A DNA stretch of 64,000 bases from Antrihabitans stalagmiti. GTDB lineage: Bacteria; Actinomycetota; Actinomycetes; Mycobacteriales; Mycobacteriaceae. Each line of letters begins with the position of its first letter. Within the stretch, counting starts at the first letter, position 1. Location of the stretch: positions 744,001-808,000 of the forward strand of contig NZ_JAEMNV010000001.1 in assembly GCF_016482825.1 (NCBI RefSeq), written 5' to 3'. Made by a program: the position numbers and the translations under genes. Under the pieces are notes generated by a model. It was not told the origin of the DNA, did not search any database, and worked only from the letters and a program-made list of their open reading frames with translations. This document shows positions 16,336 to 23,871 of the stretch, in pieces.

Positions 16336-17391
16336 TTACCAGGTGCGTGTGGCACCCGTGGTGAGTTCTTTGCCCTTTGCGCGCCACTGCGGCTCTTTGT
16401 CCAAGGTCTTCTTGGTCACCTTGCGCAGGCTACGAATTGCCGAACCGTAGAGACCGGAAGCTTTCGTCGACAGCTTGCCGCCTGGTGGTTCGTCCATGAA
16501 CGGCATGAACTTGTCCGGGAATCCCGGCATCGTGCAGCCGATGCAGATACCTCCGACGTTGGGGCAACCGCCGACGCCGTTGATCCAACCTCGTTTCGGC
16601 ACATTGCATTTGACGACCGGACCCCAGCAACCGAGTTTTACGATGCACTTCGGTGAGCCGTACTCGGTGGCAAAGTCGCCTTCCTCGTAGTAGCCGGCGC
16701 GATCGCACCCCTCGTGGACGGTCGCGCCGAACAGCCACTGCGGACGCAATGCGTCGTCGAGCGGAATCATCGGAGCCTGGCCCGTCGCCATGTAGAGCAG
16801 ATAGGTCAGCGTCTCGGACATGTTGTCCGGGTGCACAGGGCAGCCGGGAACGCAGACGATCGGTATGCCTGCCTTGGACTTCCAATCCCAACCGAGGTAG
16901 TCGGGAACCCCCATCGCACCGGTCGGATTTCCGGCCATCGCGTGGATACCGCCGTAGGTCGCGCAGGTCCCGACCGCAACGATGGCTGTCGCCTTCGGCG
17001 CGAGTTTGTCGAGCCATTCGCTTGTCGTGATGGGCTGCATGGTTTCGCGGTCGTTGCCGAAACCACACCAATAGCCTTCCCCGTGCAACTGTTCGTTGGG
17101 GATCGAACCTTCGACTACGAGAACGAACGGTTCCAATTCGCCGCGATCGGCTTTCCAGAACCATTCCAAGAAGTCGTCTGCTCCGCCTTGTGGACCGCAT
17201 TCGAAATCGATCAGCGGCCAGTGCACCGCTATCTTCGGGAGGCCGGGCAGGGCACCGAGAGCGATTTCCTCGATGCTGGGTTGGGTGGCGGCTGTGAGGG
17301 CCACCGAATCACCGTCGCAACTGAGACCCGCATTGATCCAGAGCACGTGGATGAGAGTGTCTTCGGCTGCTATTGCTTCCTTTGTCGGCAT
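16336..17391 (-). CDS. hhyS: [NiFe] hydrogenase small subunit, group 1h
   Basis: Electron-transfer subunit of 351 residues. There is no Tat signal (no RRxFxK), so the enzyme should stay on the cytoplasmic side. The proximal-cluster motif reads LSCDGDS: Cys25-x-x-Asp28 instead of CxxC, with Cys143 (GTCATYGG) and Cys184 (GCPVHPDN) as further ligands. A three-Cys, one-Asp proximal cluster is the signature seen in the R. eutropha actinobacterial-type enzyme and is linked to oxygen insensitivity. His226/Cys229, Cys249 and Cys255 fit the distal cluster, and GCPNVGGICIGCTMPG the medial one. It heads the structural genes, 43 bases before hhyL. Confidence 0.95.
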   Translation of the reverse strand: MPTKEAIAAEDTLIHVLWINAGLSCDGDSVALTAATQPSIEEIALGALPGLPKIAVHWPLIDFECGPQGGADDFLEWFWKADRGELEPFVLVVEGSIPNEQLHGEGYWCGFGNDRETMQPITTSEWLDKLAPKATAIVAVGTCATYGGIHAMAGNPTGAMGVPDYLGWDWKSKAGIPIVCVPGCPVHPDNMSETLTYLLYMATGQAPMIPLDDALRPQWLFGATVHEGCDRAGYYEEGDFATEYGSPKCIVKLGCWGPVVKCNVPKRGWINGVGGCPNVGGICIGCTMPGFPDKFMPFMDEPPGGKLSTKASGLYGSAIRSLRKVTKKTLDKEPQWRAKGKELTTGATRTW

Positions 17392-17457
17392 AGTGAGCGC
17401 CTTCCGGAACCCGGGCAGAGGTTCCTACATCACCGGAGTCGACCGTCGGCCCTCTTG

Positions 17458-17473
17458 TGTGATGTTGATCACT
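17458..17473. promoter_or_regulatory. Crp/GlxR-like site upstream of hhyS
   Basis: TGTGA-N6-TCACT matches the Crp-family consensus TGTGA-N6-TCACA in nine of ten positions. It lies in the 124-base gap between hypB and hhyS, centred about 74 bases before the hhyS ATG. A cAMP-responsive regulator would fit the known induction of Hhy-type hydrogenases on carbon starvation. This is an inference from a single site. Confidence 0.5.
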
Positions 17474-17515
17474 AATTTGCTACTCCAGAAGACCATTGTC
17501 AACGTTGGCGGCCAC

Positions 17516-18385
17516 TTAGAATGTCTGGCCGCGCACCCAGGCGTACCACTGGTCCATTCCCGCACCTGTGGTTGCCGATACGGTCATCATCTCGACACTG
17601 GGATTGATTGAGCGAGCGTACTTTTCGAAAGTTTCGAGATCGAAATCGACATAGGGCAGCAGATCCGACTTATTGACGAGAACCAGGTCGGCCGCGGCGA
17701 ACATGTGCGGATACTTGAGCGGTTTGTCGGCACCTTCGGTGACGGAGATGACGACCACCCTGGACCGTTCCCCCAGGTCGAAGAGCGCCGGACACACCAG
17801 ATTGCCGACGTTCTCGACGAACAGCAGCGCTCCCGAGGGCGGGTCCAACGCGGTGAGGGCGTTCTGCAACATTTCGGCGTCGAGGTGACACCCCGCTCCC
17901 GTGTTGATCTGGACGACCGATGCGCCGGTCGCCTCGATGCGTTCGGCGTCGAGCATCGTTTCCTGATCACCTTCGACGACGGCTATCGGTCGGGTTGCCG
18001 CCAGGTCCCCGATCGTGCGGACGAGCAGCGTCGTCTTGCCCGCTCCCGGCGAACTCATCACGTTCAACGCGACGATGCCGCGCCCGGCGAACCAGCCCCG
18101 ATTTCGTTCGGCGAGTAGATCGTTCTTCGCCAAGACCTTCTGCTCGAGCGTGATCGTCTCGGTCGCGTGGTCGTGCGAATGATCGTGTGTGTGCTCATCG
18201 GTGTGATCGTGAGCGTGACTGTGCTCGTGTACGTGCGAATGATCGTGCACGTGGTCGTGATCGTGGTCGGTGTGTTCGTGATCGTGCGAGTGCTCGTGAG
18301 TGTGTCCGTCGTGTGAGTGCGATCCCTCGCCGGCCAGAGTGATGACCGCACCACCGTCGTCACCGCATCCACAGGTCGCACACAT
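17516..18385 (-). CDS. hypB: Nickel-insertion GTPase HypB with long His-rich region
   Basis: HypB, a SIMIBI-class GTPase, delivers nickel to the large subunit with HypA. It starts MCATCGCG, the CxxCGC high-affinity nickel site, followed by 24 histidines between residues 23 and 73 alternating with D, E, S and T, a nickel storage tail. The GTPase core has the P-loop SSPGAGKTT, EGDQ, NTGAGCHLD, ENVGNLVCP and NKSD. The product is 289 residues. It lies three bases after hypA and 124 bases before hhyS. The His tract makes this DNA look like a short tandem repeat, but it is coding. Confidence 0.97.
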   Translation of the reverse strand: MCATCGCGDDGGAVITLAGEGSHSHDGHTHEHSHDHEHTDHDHDHVHDHSHVHEHSHAHDHTDEHTHDHSHDHATETITLEQKVLAKNDLLAERNRGWFAGRGIVALNVMSSPGAGKTTLLVRTIGDLAATRPIAVVEGDQETMLDAERIEATGASVVQINTGAGCHLDAEMLQNALTALDPPSGALLFVENVGNLVCPALFDLGERSRVVVISVTEGADKPLKYPHMFAAADLVLVNKSDLLPYVDFDLETFEKYARSINPSVEMMTVSATTGAGMDQWYAWVRGQTF

Positions 18386-18388
18386 GGT

Positions 18389-18718
18389 TCAGCTCACTTC
18401 CATCGACATGATTCGCAGCTCACGACCCGATACGACATCCACGTCGGCGCTGCCGCAGTCGCAGAGAAGCACGAAGTCCCTTACGGCGAAATCGGTTCCA
18501 CAGCCACGACAGTGCGCCGCACCTGGTGGTTGCTCGATTTCGAGCAGGGCACCTTCCATGATGGTCCCCTCGGTCACCAACTCGAAGCAGAATTGCATGG
18601 AGTCCGGGACGACGGCGCAGAGTGCGCCGACCTGCAATTTCACGGAGTTGACGTGACGACCAGCGGCATGTGAGCAGACTGCATCGACGACGCTCTGCGT
18701 TATCGACATCTCGTGCAT
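18389..18718 (-). CDS. hypA: Nickel metallochaperone HypA
   Basis: HypA passes nickel to the hydrogenase large subunit together with HypB. The ATG at 18718 is chosen because it gives MHEMSIT, the invariant start whose His2 binds nickel; the longer frame to 18847 has no support. The product is 109 residues. The structural zinc site reads CRGC near 72 and then CDC near 91, where most HypA proteins have a second CxxC; one residue appears to be missing. First gene of the minus-strand operon; its promoter should lie in the 164-base divergent gap with the TetR gene. Confidence 0.93.
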   Translation of the reverse strand: MHEMSITQSVVDAVCSHAAGRHVNSVKLQVGALCAVVPDSMQFCFELVTEGTIMEGALLEIEQPPGAAHCRGCGTDFAVRDFVLLCDCGSADVDVVSGRELRIMSMEVS

Positions 18719-18882
18719 CGCTGCCTCGTCCTCGCCCGCTACCTCACAGTAGGACGGTGGGGGCGAGGACACAACGAGTCCGAGCCTGCAGTGTCGGTCG
18801 ATCTTCACGTCGCGATCGATCTCGCCAACTTGGCACGCCCGGTCCACCGGTGACCGACGCCGATCGGATTGTAACTACTAGT

Positions 18883-19500
18883 ATGTACAGAGTGACCGAC
18901 ACCAAAGCCACGCGGGACAGATTGATCGACACAACACGGGCACTGCTGTGGGAGCGTGGCTATGCCGCGACGAGTCCGCGGGCAGTCCTTGCCGGTGCGG
19001 GCGTCGGCCAAGGCAGCATGTACCACCACTTCACCGGCAAGGAGCAGCTGGCGTTGGCGGCCTTCGAGCGCAACGCCGACGCTGTTCTGACCAAAGCCGA
19101 GGCTGTCCTGCACGGCCCGGGCGGCCCGCGCGAACGAATTGTGGCCTACCTCGAACTGCAGCGCGACGTACTCAAAGGCTGTCCAGTAGGCCGGATGGCC
19201 GGCGACGCCGACGTTCTCGCCACCGCGTCACTCTGCGAAATGTTGGATACGGCGTTCCAGCGGGTCCGCGCGCTGATGGTCGAGGTCATCGACGAAGCAC
19301 AGACCTCGGGCGACATCGCACCCGGCACGCCTGCGGCAGATCTCGCAGAGACCGTGCTCGCAGTCGTCCAGGGCGGCTACGTCCTCGCGCGTGCGGCGGG
19401 CAGTGCGGATCCTTTCGAACGTGCTGTGCGCGGCGCAGTCGCGCTACTCCCCCGGCCGGTAGCAACTCCCCGAAAGTCGAAGAAGGGAAAGCGATCATGA
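18883..19500 (+). CDS. TetR-family regulator of the cupin/DUF4865 operon
   Basis: A TetR/AcrR repressor of about 205 residues. The N-terminal helix-turn-helix is clear (LLWERGYAATSPRAVLAGAG and GSMYHHFTGKEQL), followed by an all-helical ligand domain. The start may be ATG 18883, or GTG 18892, which sits eight bases after a TAGTAT -10-like hexamer and would be leaderless. The palindromic TACTAGTA at 18876-18883 could be its operator. It overlaps the cupin gene by four bases, so it probably regulates its own operon. It is divergent from hypA; a link to hydrogenase control is possible but unsupported. Confidence 0.88.
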   Translation: MYRVTDTKATRDRLIDTTRALLWERGYAATSPRAVLAGAGVGQGSMYHHFTGKEQLALAAFERNADAVLTKAEAVLHGPGGPRERIVAYLELQRDVLKGCPVGRMAGDADVLATASLCEMLDTAFQRVRALMVEVIDEAQTSGDIAPGTPAADLAETVLAVVQGGYVLARAAGSADPFERAVRGAVALLPRPVATPRKSKKGKRS

Positions 19501-19895
19501 AGTCCATGGCAGGGTCGATGAGCCATTTTGCAGACGATCCACGCTTCACGGGTGATGTGTTCGGCGCCCACATCGCACCCGATGGCGATCCGCAGCTTCA
19601 TGCCTATGTCGTCTCGTTTCAACCGTACGGTCGGACCGCGTGGCACTCGCACGAACGTGGCCAATTGCTCATTTGCACTGCAGGGCAGGGCTTTGTCGGA
19701 ACACGGGACGGCCGACGGATAGAACTGCGTCCCGGCGTGGCGGTATGGACCGACGCAGGCGAGGAACACTGGCACGGAGCGGGCCCGACCGACGCCATGA
19801 CGCACGTCGCCGTGCAGACCGAAACCCCGGACGGTGCCTCCGTGCACTGGCACGAGCAGGTTTCCGAACGGGACTGGAAGCCGGAAGTCGGATGA
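19497..19895 (+). CDS. Small cupin protein
   Basis: A single-domain cupin of 132 residues. The first cupin motif is visible in TAWHSHERGQLLICTAGQG, with HxH and the following E/Q region; the second motif lies around DAGEEHWHGAGP. The family includes quercetinase-like dioxygenases and metal-dependent decarboxylase partners, so a small oxidative or detoxifying role is likely, but the substrate is unknown. It is coupled by ATGA overlaps to the TetR gene before and the DUF4865 gene after. Confidence 0.85.
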   Translation: MKSMAGSMSHFADDPRFTGDVFGAHIAPDGDPQLHAYVVSFQPYGRTAWHSHERGQLLICTAGQGFVGTRDGRRIELRPGVAVWTDAGEEHWHGAGPTDAMTHVAVQTETPDGASVHWHEQVSERDWKPEVG

Positions 19896-20506
19896 GCACA
19901 ACGACTTTCGCGCCGCCGGGGCAGCTGATCATGCAGTACGCGATTGCTTTGCCCGCCGACTACGACATGGCCGTCATCCGTGAGCGGGTCCGCACTCGGG
20001 GTCATGCACTCGACCACCGGGCTGGGCTCGGGTTCAAGGCGTACTGCGTGCGAGAACGTGGCGTCGACGGTGCCTTGGTGAACCAGTACGCGCCGTTCTA
20101 CCTGTGGGACGACGCACCGGCAGCGGGAGACTTTCTGTGGAACCGGGCCGGATTCCAGGCCATCGTCGACGACTTCGGTCGGCCATCGGTCAGAACCTGG
20201 GTCCCGGTCGGTCGCAGGCTCGGCCAAGCCCCTGCGGCCGCCGTACGCTTCGGCAGGATCCGGACGACTCCGCTCGGCGCCGACGCGGACCTGACGAAGG
20301 TAGCCGCGGACTTACGTTCACACGTCGAGACTGCCGCCGAGAAGTCCGAGCACACGCACCTGTCGGTTGCCGGAATCGATCCGACGTCCTGGTGCACGGT
20401 CGAGTTCGTTGCGGGTGCCGAAATGGACGACACCGATCCGGACTGGCTGACCTACTCGGTCCTCCATCTCAGCGAACCGACATCGACTTCAGTGCCACCG
20501 ACCTGA
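19892..20506 (+). CDS. DUF4865-like protein
   Basis: A 204-residue soluble protein starting MSTTTFAPPGQLIMQYAIAL with PADYDMAVIRERVRTRG and LGFKAYCVRERG, which match my memory of the DUF4865 family (ferredoxin-like, monooxygenase-type dimers). Such genes usually sit beside a transcription regulator and a cupin or oxidoreductase, as here. The function is unknown. The start overlaps the cupin stop (ATGA). The 131 bases after it, up to the convergent P450 stop, hold no supported gene. Confidence 0.75.
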   Translation: MSTTTFAPPGQLIMQYAIALPADYDMAVIRERVRTRGHALDHRAGLGFKAYCVRERGVDGALVNQYAPFYLWDDAPAAGDFLWNRAGFQAIVDDFGRPSVRTWVPVGRRLGQAPAAAVRFGRIRTTPLGADADLTKVAADLRSHVETAAEKSEHTHLSVAGIDPTSWCTVEFVAGAEMDDTDPDWLTYSVLHLSEPTSTSVPPT

Positions 20507-20637
20507 CATTGAGCAGAGAATGGCCTCCCATCGCGCGGAGGAGTTTGTGTTGTCCCAGCTCGAGGAGCTGGATCGCGACGTGCAACTCATCGAGGACTCG
20601 GTCGCTCACTGGCGTATCCAGTTCATAGCAGCGCGCC

Positions 20638-22095
20638 TCAGCGGCGCCGGTGCAGTACGACAGGTGCCCCGTCGCGCGGAAACGGCATGGACGAGTAGGA
20701 CCACGGCATCTCGTAGTCGGCCGGAATCGTCCACTCGTAGTTGCGCAGCATTGCGTCGAGAATCGTCTTTACCTCCAGCATGCCGAAATGCATGCCGATG
20801 CACTTGTGCGCGCCCGCACCGAACGGCACCCAGGCGTAGCGGTGCGATTTGTCTTCGCGCCGTTCGTCACTGAATCTGTCCGGGTCGAATTGTTCTGGCT
20901 CGGTCCAGTATTCGGGCAGCAGGTGATTGACCCAGTTGTCCACGGCGACAGTGACCCCCGCCGGGATGTACTGACCGAGTATCTCCGTGTCCTTCACCGT
21001 TTTGCGAACGAGTCCTGGCACCGGTGCAACCAGGCGCAGGCATTCCTTGATGACCATCTCGAGCGTCTTCAACTGTTCGAGGGCGGCGATGTCGAGCGGG
21101 CCGGCCGGGCGCGCAAGCACTTCCGCACGCACGCGGTCCTGCCATTCCGGGTGCTTGCCCAGGTAGTAGGCAACGGTTGTCGCGGTGATCGTCGATGTGT
21201 CGTGTGCGGCCATGATGAGGAAGATCATGTGATCGACGACGTCTTCGTCGCTGAACCGTTCGCCGTCTTCGGTTTCGGCATGGCAGAGCGCGGAAAAGAA
21301 GTCTCCCTCGACGGACTCACGTTTGCTCGGCAGCATGCGGTAGAAGTACTCCTCCAGCACCTTGCGTCCCTTGATCCCCGCCCTCCAGTGGCCACCGGGG
21401 ATCGGAAAACGAATCACCGACAGCGGTGCCCTTGTGCACGCGACGAACGCGTCGTTGAGTCGATCCCGTTCGGGTCCGACGTCGGCCGCCATGAAGATTT
21501 CCCCCGCGATCTCGAGGGTCAGGCTCTTGATCGTCGGATAGAGCTGCAGTTCCTTATCCGCCGGCCAGCGCGCGATGGCGGTATCCGCCAGCGTGGTCAG
21601 CTCGGCGAAATACCAGTCGAGCCGGTCGCGGGTGAACGCGTGCTGCATAAGCCTGCGATGGAACATGTGCTCGTCGAATTGCAACAGCAAAAGCCCACGC
21701 GGAAAGAATCGTTCGATGTAGTAATCCCAGCCCTGACCGAAGGCCTTGTCCTTGTTGCTGACGACCACCTGCGTCGCCTCCGGTCCGGTCACGAAGACCG
21801 TGGTGTTGCCGAGCGGTTTGCACCACGAGACGGGTCCGAAGCGTCGGTAGAGGTCGAGCTGCAATGCCGGACCCCAACGCAGAAACGCCAGGCCGTTGCC
21901 GACGAACGGGAGCGCCATGTCGCCGACGACGGGACGCAATCCACTACCTGGTGGCGGCTCGGCGAGCACCTTGCTGCGTTCGGGGGCGAGCCGAAGCAGT
22001 CGGTCGAGCAGCGTCGAGGAGGGAATCTCGAAGAACCGCCGGTTCTCGCGGGCGAGCCTGCGCGCGGAGTCGGGTGTTGGTTGTGCAGTGACCAT
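20638..22095 (-). CDS. Cytochrome P450 monooxygenase
   Basis: A 485-residue soluble P450. Motifs are complete: the I-helix oxygen-activation site AAHDTST near 290, the ExxR pair in IKECLRL, and the heme loop FGAGAHKCIGM with the proximal cysteine at residue 432. The length and the N-terminal FVGNGLAFLRWGP segment are closer to CYP51/CYP120-like proteins than to short bacterial camphor-type P450s. No ferredoxin gene is adjacent, so redox partners must come from elsewhere. It is divergent from a TetR gene with a palindrome in the shared 121-base promoter region. Substrate unknown. Confidence 0.93.
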   Translation of the reverse strand: MVTAQPTPDSARRLARENRRFFEIPSSTLLDRLLRLAPERSKVLAEPPPGSGLRPVVGDMALPFVGNGLAFLRWGPALQLDLYRRFGPVSWCKPLGNTTVFVTGPEATQVVVSNKDKAFGQGWDYYIERFFPRGLLLLQFDEHMFHRRLMQHAFTRDRLDWYFAELTTLADTAIARWPADKELQLYPTIKSLTLEIAGEIFMAADVGPERDRLNDAFVACTRAPLSVIRFPIPGGHWRAGIKGRKVLEEYFYRMLPSKRESVEGDFFSALCHAETEDGERFSDEDVVDHMIFLIMAAHDTSTITATTVAYYLGKHPEWQDRVRAEVLARPAGPLDIAALEQLKTLEMVIKECLRLVAPVPGLVRKTVKDTEILGQYIPAGVTVAVDNWVNHLLPEYWTEPEQFDPDRFSDERREDKSHRYAWVPFGAGAHKCIGMHFGMLEVKTILDAMLRNYEWTIPADYEMPWSYSSMPFPRDGAPVVLHRRR

Positions 22096-22184
22096 CTGCG
22101 GCCTCCAGCGCCGAACGGTGCCACTGCCGTTGCGTGCGAACTAGGCTCGCAATACACGTGGACGGGCACCGTTGCCCGTTAAAG

Positions 22185-22197
22185 TACGTGACGTACA
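22185..22197. promoter_or_regulatory. Palindromic TetR operator candidate
   Basis: GTACGT-G-ACGTAC is a perfect inverted repeat around one base, lying 20 bases before the TetR GTG start and about 90 bases before the P450 ATG. Its place in the divergent promoter region makes it the likely binding site of the TetR protein, controlling both genes. Confidence 0.6.
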
Positions 22198-22216
22198 TTA
22201 CGCCAGGGAGTTATCT

Positions 22217-22888
22217 GTGACAAGAGATCTCGATACCCGGCGCCCTCGCGGTCGACCTCCCGGTCCCGGCGTCGACGCGGCGGTCCGGCGCGAGGAACTT
22301 CTCGATGCCGCGGAGCAGGTGATAGCCAGGACGGGACCCTCGGTCTCGTTCTCCGACATCGCTGTCGAAGCCGGCTTCGCACGAACGGCCGTCTACGCGA
22401 TGTACCCCGATCAGCGCGCGCTCGTCCATGCCTTGGCTGTTCGCCACACCGAGCGAATCACCATGCAGGCCAACACTATTCTCGACCAGCACCGTCCCGT
22501 ACGGGAGTTGCTCGCCGAACTGATCGACCTCTTCTGCAGTTTCGTCGAAGCGAACCCGAAGTTGCATCCGCTGCTAATGCAGGATTGGTACTCCGACGAC
22601 GCGACCGGCAGCCAGCGACCGATGTTCAACCGATCGGCCGACTGGGCTACGACCGTCCTCGAGACGATCATGCGGTCCACCGACGTCGTCCTGCCTGCCG
22701 GCGCTGCACGCGCCTGGGCGTGCGCGACCGTAGGCGCAATGCTGATGGCTGCCGAGGACTGGAGTACCACAGGCACGATCAGCCGCGCCCAACTCGTCGA
22801 ACAGCTCACCGCATTCATCTGGCCTGCAATCGCGTCGGTCGGTGGCGAACAGGTGAGCGGTCCGATCGTGCCGGAAAGCCGGGCGTGA
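22217..22888 (+). CDS. TetR-family regulator divergent from the P450
   Basis: A 223-residue TetR/AcrR regulator. A basic N-terminal arm (RRPRGRPPGPG) precedes a helix-turn-helix containing SFSDIAVEAGFARTAVYAMYPDQRAL. The GTG at 22217 follows a GGGAG ribosome site; the frame's earlier start at 22172 would put the coding region over the operator palindrome and is unlikely. The ligand domain contains two Trp-rich helices that could bind a hydrophobic inducer such as the P450 substrate. Confidence 0.88.
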   Translation: MTRDLDTRRPRGRPPGPGVDAAVRREELLDAAEQVIARTGPSVSFSDIAVEAGFARTAVYAMYPDQRALVHALAVRHTERITMQANTILDQHRPVRELLAELIDLFCSFVEANPKLHPLLMQDWYSDDATGSQRPMFNRSADWATTVLETIMRSTDVVLPAGAARAWACATVGAMLMAAEDWSTTGTISRAQLVEQLTAFIWPAIASVGGEQVSGPIVPESRA

Positions 22889-22943
22889 CGCCTACCTCCG
22901 AGGTAATGGCCACCCTTCCCCTCGTGTTCTAACGTCACCTTTT

Positions 22944-23738
22944 ATGACCACCACTCTCGAGGCGCAAGAACCGGTCGGAGTGCTCTTGCGACACTGGCGC
23001 GAACGCAGGCGGATGAGCCAAATGGACCTCGCACTTCGCACAGAAGTCTCGGCTCGCCACCTCAGCTTCGTCGAGACAGGGCGGTCCAAGCCGACCCGGA
23101 CGATGTTGCTGAAGCTGAGCGAACAGCTGGAAATCCCGTTGCGCGAACAGAACTCGCTACTTCTGGCCGGTGGGTTCGCCCCGGCCTATGCGGAGCATCA
23201 GCTGAGCGATCTACCGATGGCAGTGGTGTCGGACGCGATCCGGAAAATTCTCGACGGCCATCTCCCCTATCCAGCCATCGTCGTCGACAGACACTGGAAC
23301 ATGGTCGACGGCAACGAGGCCGTGCCGCTGTTCACGACGGGTTGCGCGGAACACCTGCTCGAACCACCGATCAATGTGCTCCGCCTCAGCCTGCATCCCG
23401 ATGGCATGGCGCCGCGGATCGCGAATATCGGCCAGTGGCGCGCTCACATCCTCGACCGACTGGCCCACCAGATCGCAGCAACCGGTGATTCCCAGCTCAC
23501 TTCGCTGCACCGGGAACTAAGCGCGTACCCGGGCGACGACATGGACCGCGCCTACGACACGAGAGCACTCGTCGTCCCCGTTCGGTTTCGCGGCTCGCCC
23601 GATGGAAACTCGCCCGACCTGGCCTTCTTCAGTACGACGACCGTGTTCGGGACGCCACTGGACGTGACGCTCGCCGAGTTGGCGATCGAGGCCTTCTACC
23701 CCGCCGACGAGTTCACCACGGCAGCGTTTCGACGCTGA
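22944..23738 (+). CDS. XRE-family regulator with MmyB-like ligand domain
   Basis: A 264-residue regulator with an N-terminal helix-turn-helix (LRHWRERRRMSQMDLALRTE through VSARHLSFVETGRSKPTR, residues about 15-52) and a C-terminal PAS-like domain of the MmyB type (YPAIVVDRHWNMVDGNEAV and the end IEAFYPADE). MmyB-type regulators often control an adjacent short-chain dehydrogenase or fatty-acid-linked genes; here the next gene is ndh, 133 bases away on the same strand. It may be monocistronic. The target is unknown. Confidence 0.88.
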   Translation: MTTTLEAQEPVGVLLRHWRERRRMSQMDLALRTEVSARHLSFVETGRSKPTRTMLLKLSEQLEIPLREQNSLLLAGGFAPAYAEHQLSDLPMAVVSDAIRKILDGHLPYPAIVVDRHWNMVDGNEAVPLFTTGCAEHLLEPPINVLRLSLHPDGMAPRIANIGQWRAHILDRLAHQIAATGDSQLTSLHRELSAYPGDDMDRAYDTRALVVPVRFRGSPDGNSPDLAFFSTTTVFGTPLDVTLAELAIEAFYPADEFTTAAFRR

Positions 23739-23871
23739 GATCCCTTCCTCTTTCGCGCCCGGAATTGGACGTTGGCAGGACGGCCACGACGAAGCCGACT
23801 ACGGTTTGTTGCGGGGCGTCCAGTTTCGGCCGCCAGTTTTGTGCGCGAGCGAATCTTCGAGGAGCGAGGGA

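Noticed and set aside
14496-17391. Classification of the hydrogenase as group 2a (Huc)
   Set aside because: The CxxD proximal motif, the HhyL-type sequence and the accessory gene set fit group 1h better; a tree would settle it.
18170-18330. Apparent short tandem repeat, CRISPR-like at first sight
   Set aside because: It encodes the His-rich segment of HypB; the periodicity is codon-level (His alternating with D, E, S, T), with no spacers.
20520-20873. 117-codon open frame between DUF4865 and the P450
   Set aside because: Two thirds of it overlaps the 3' end of the P450 gene antisense, and the unique first 40 residues show no known domain.
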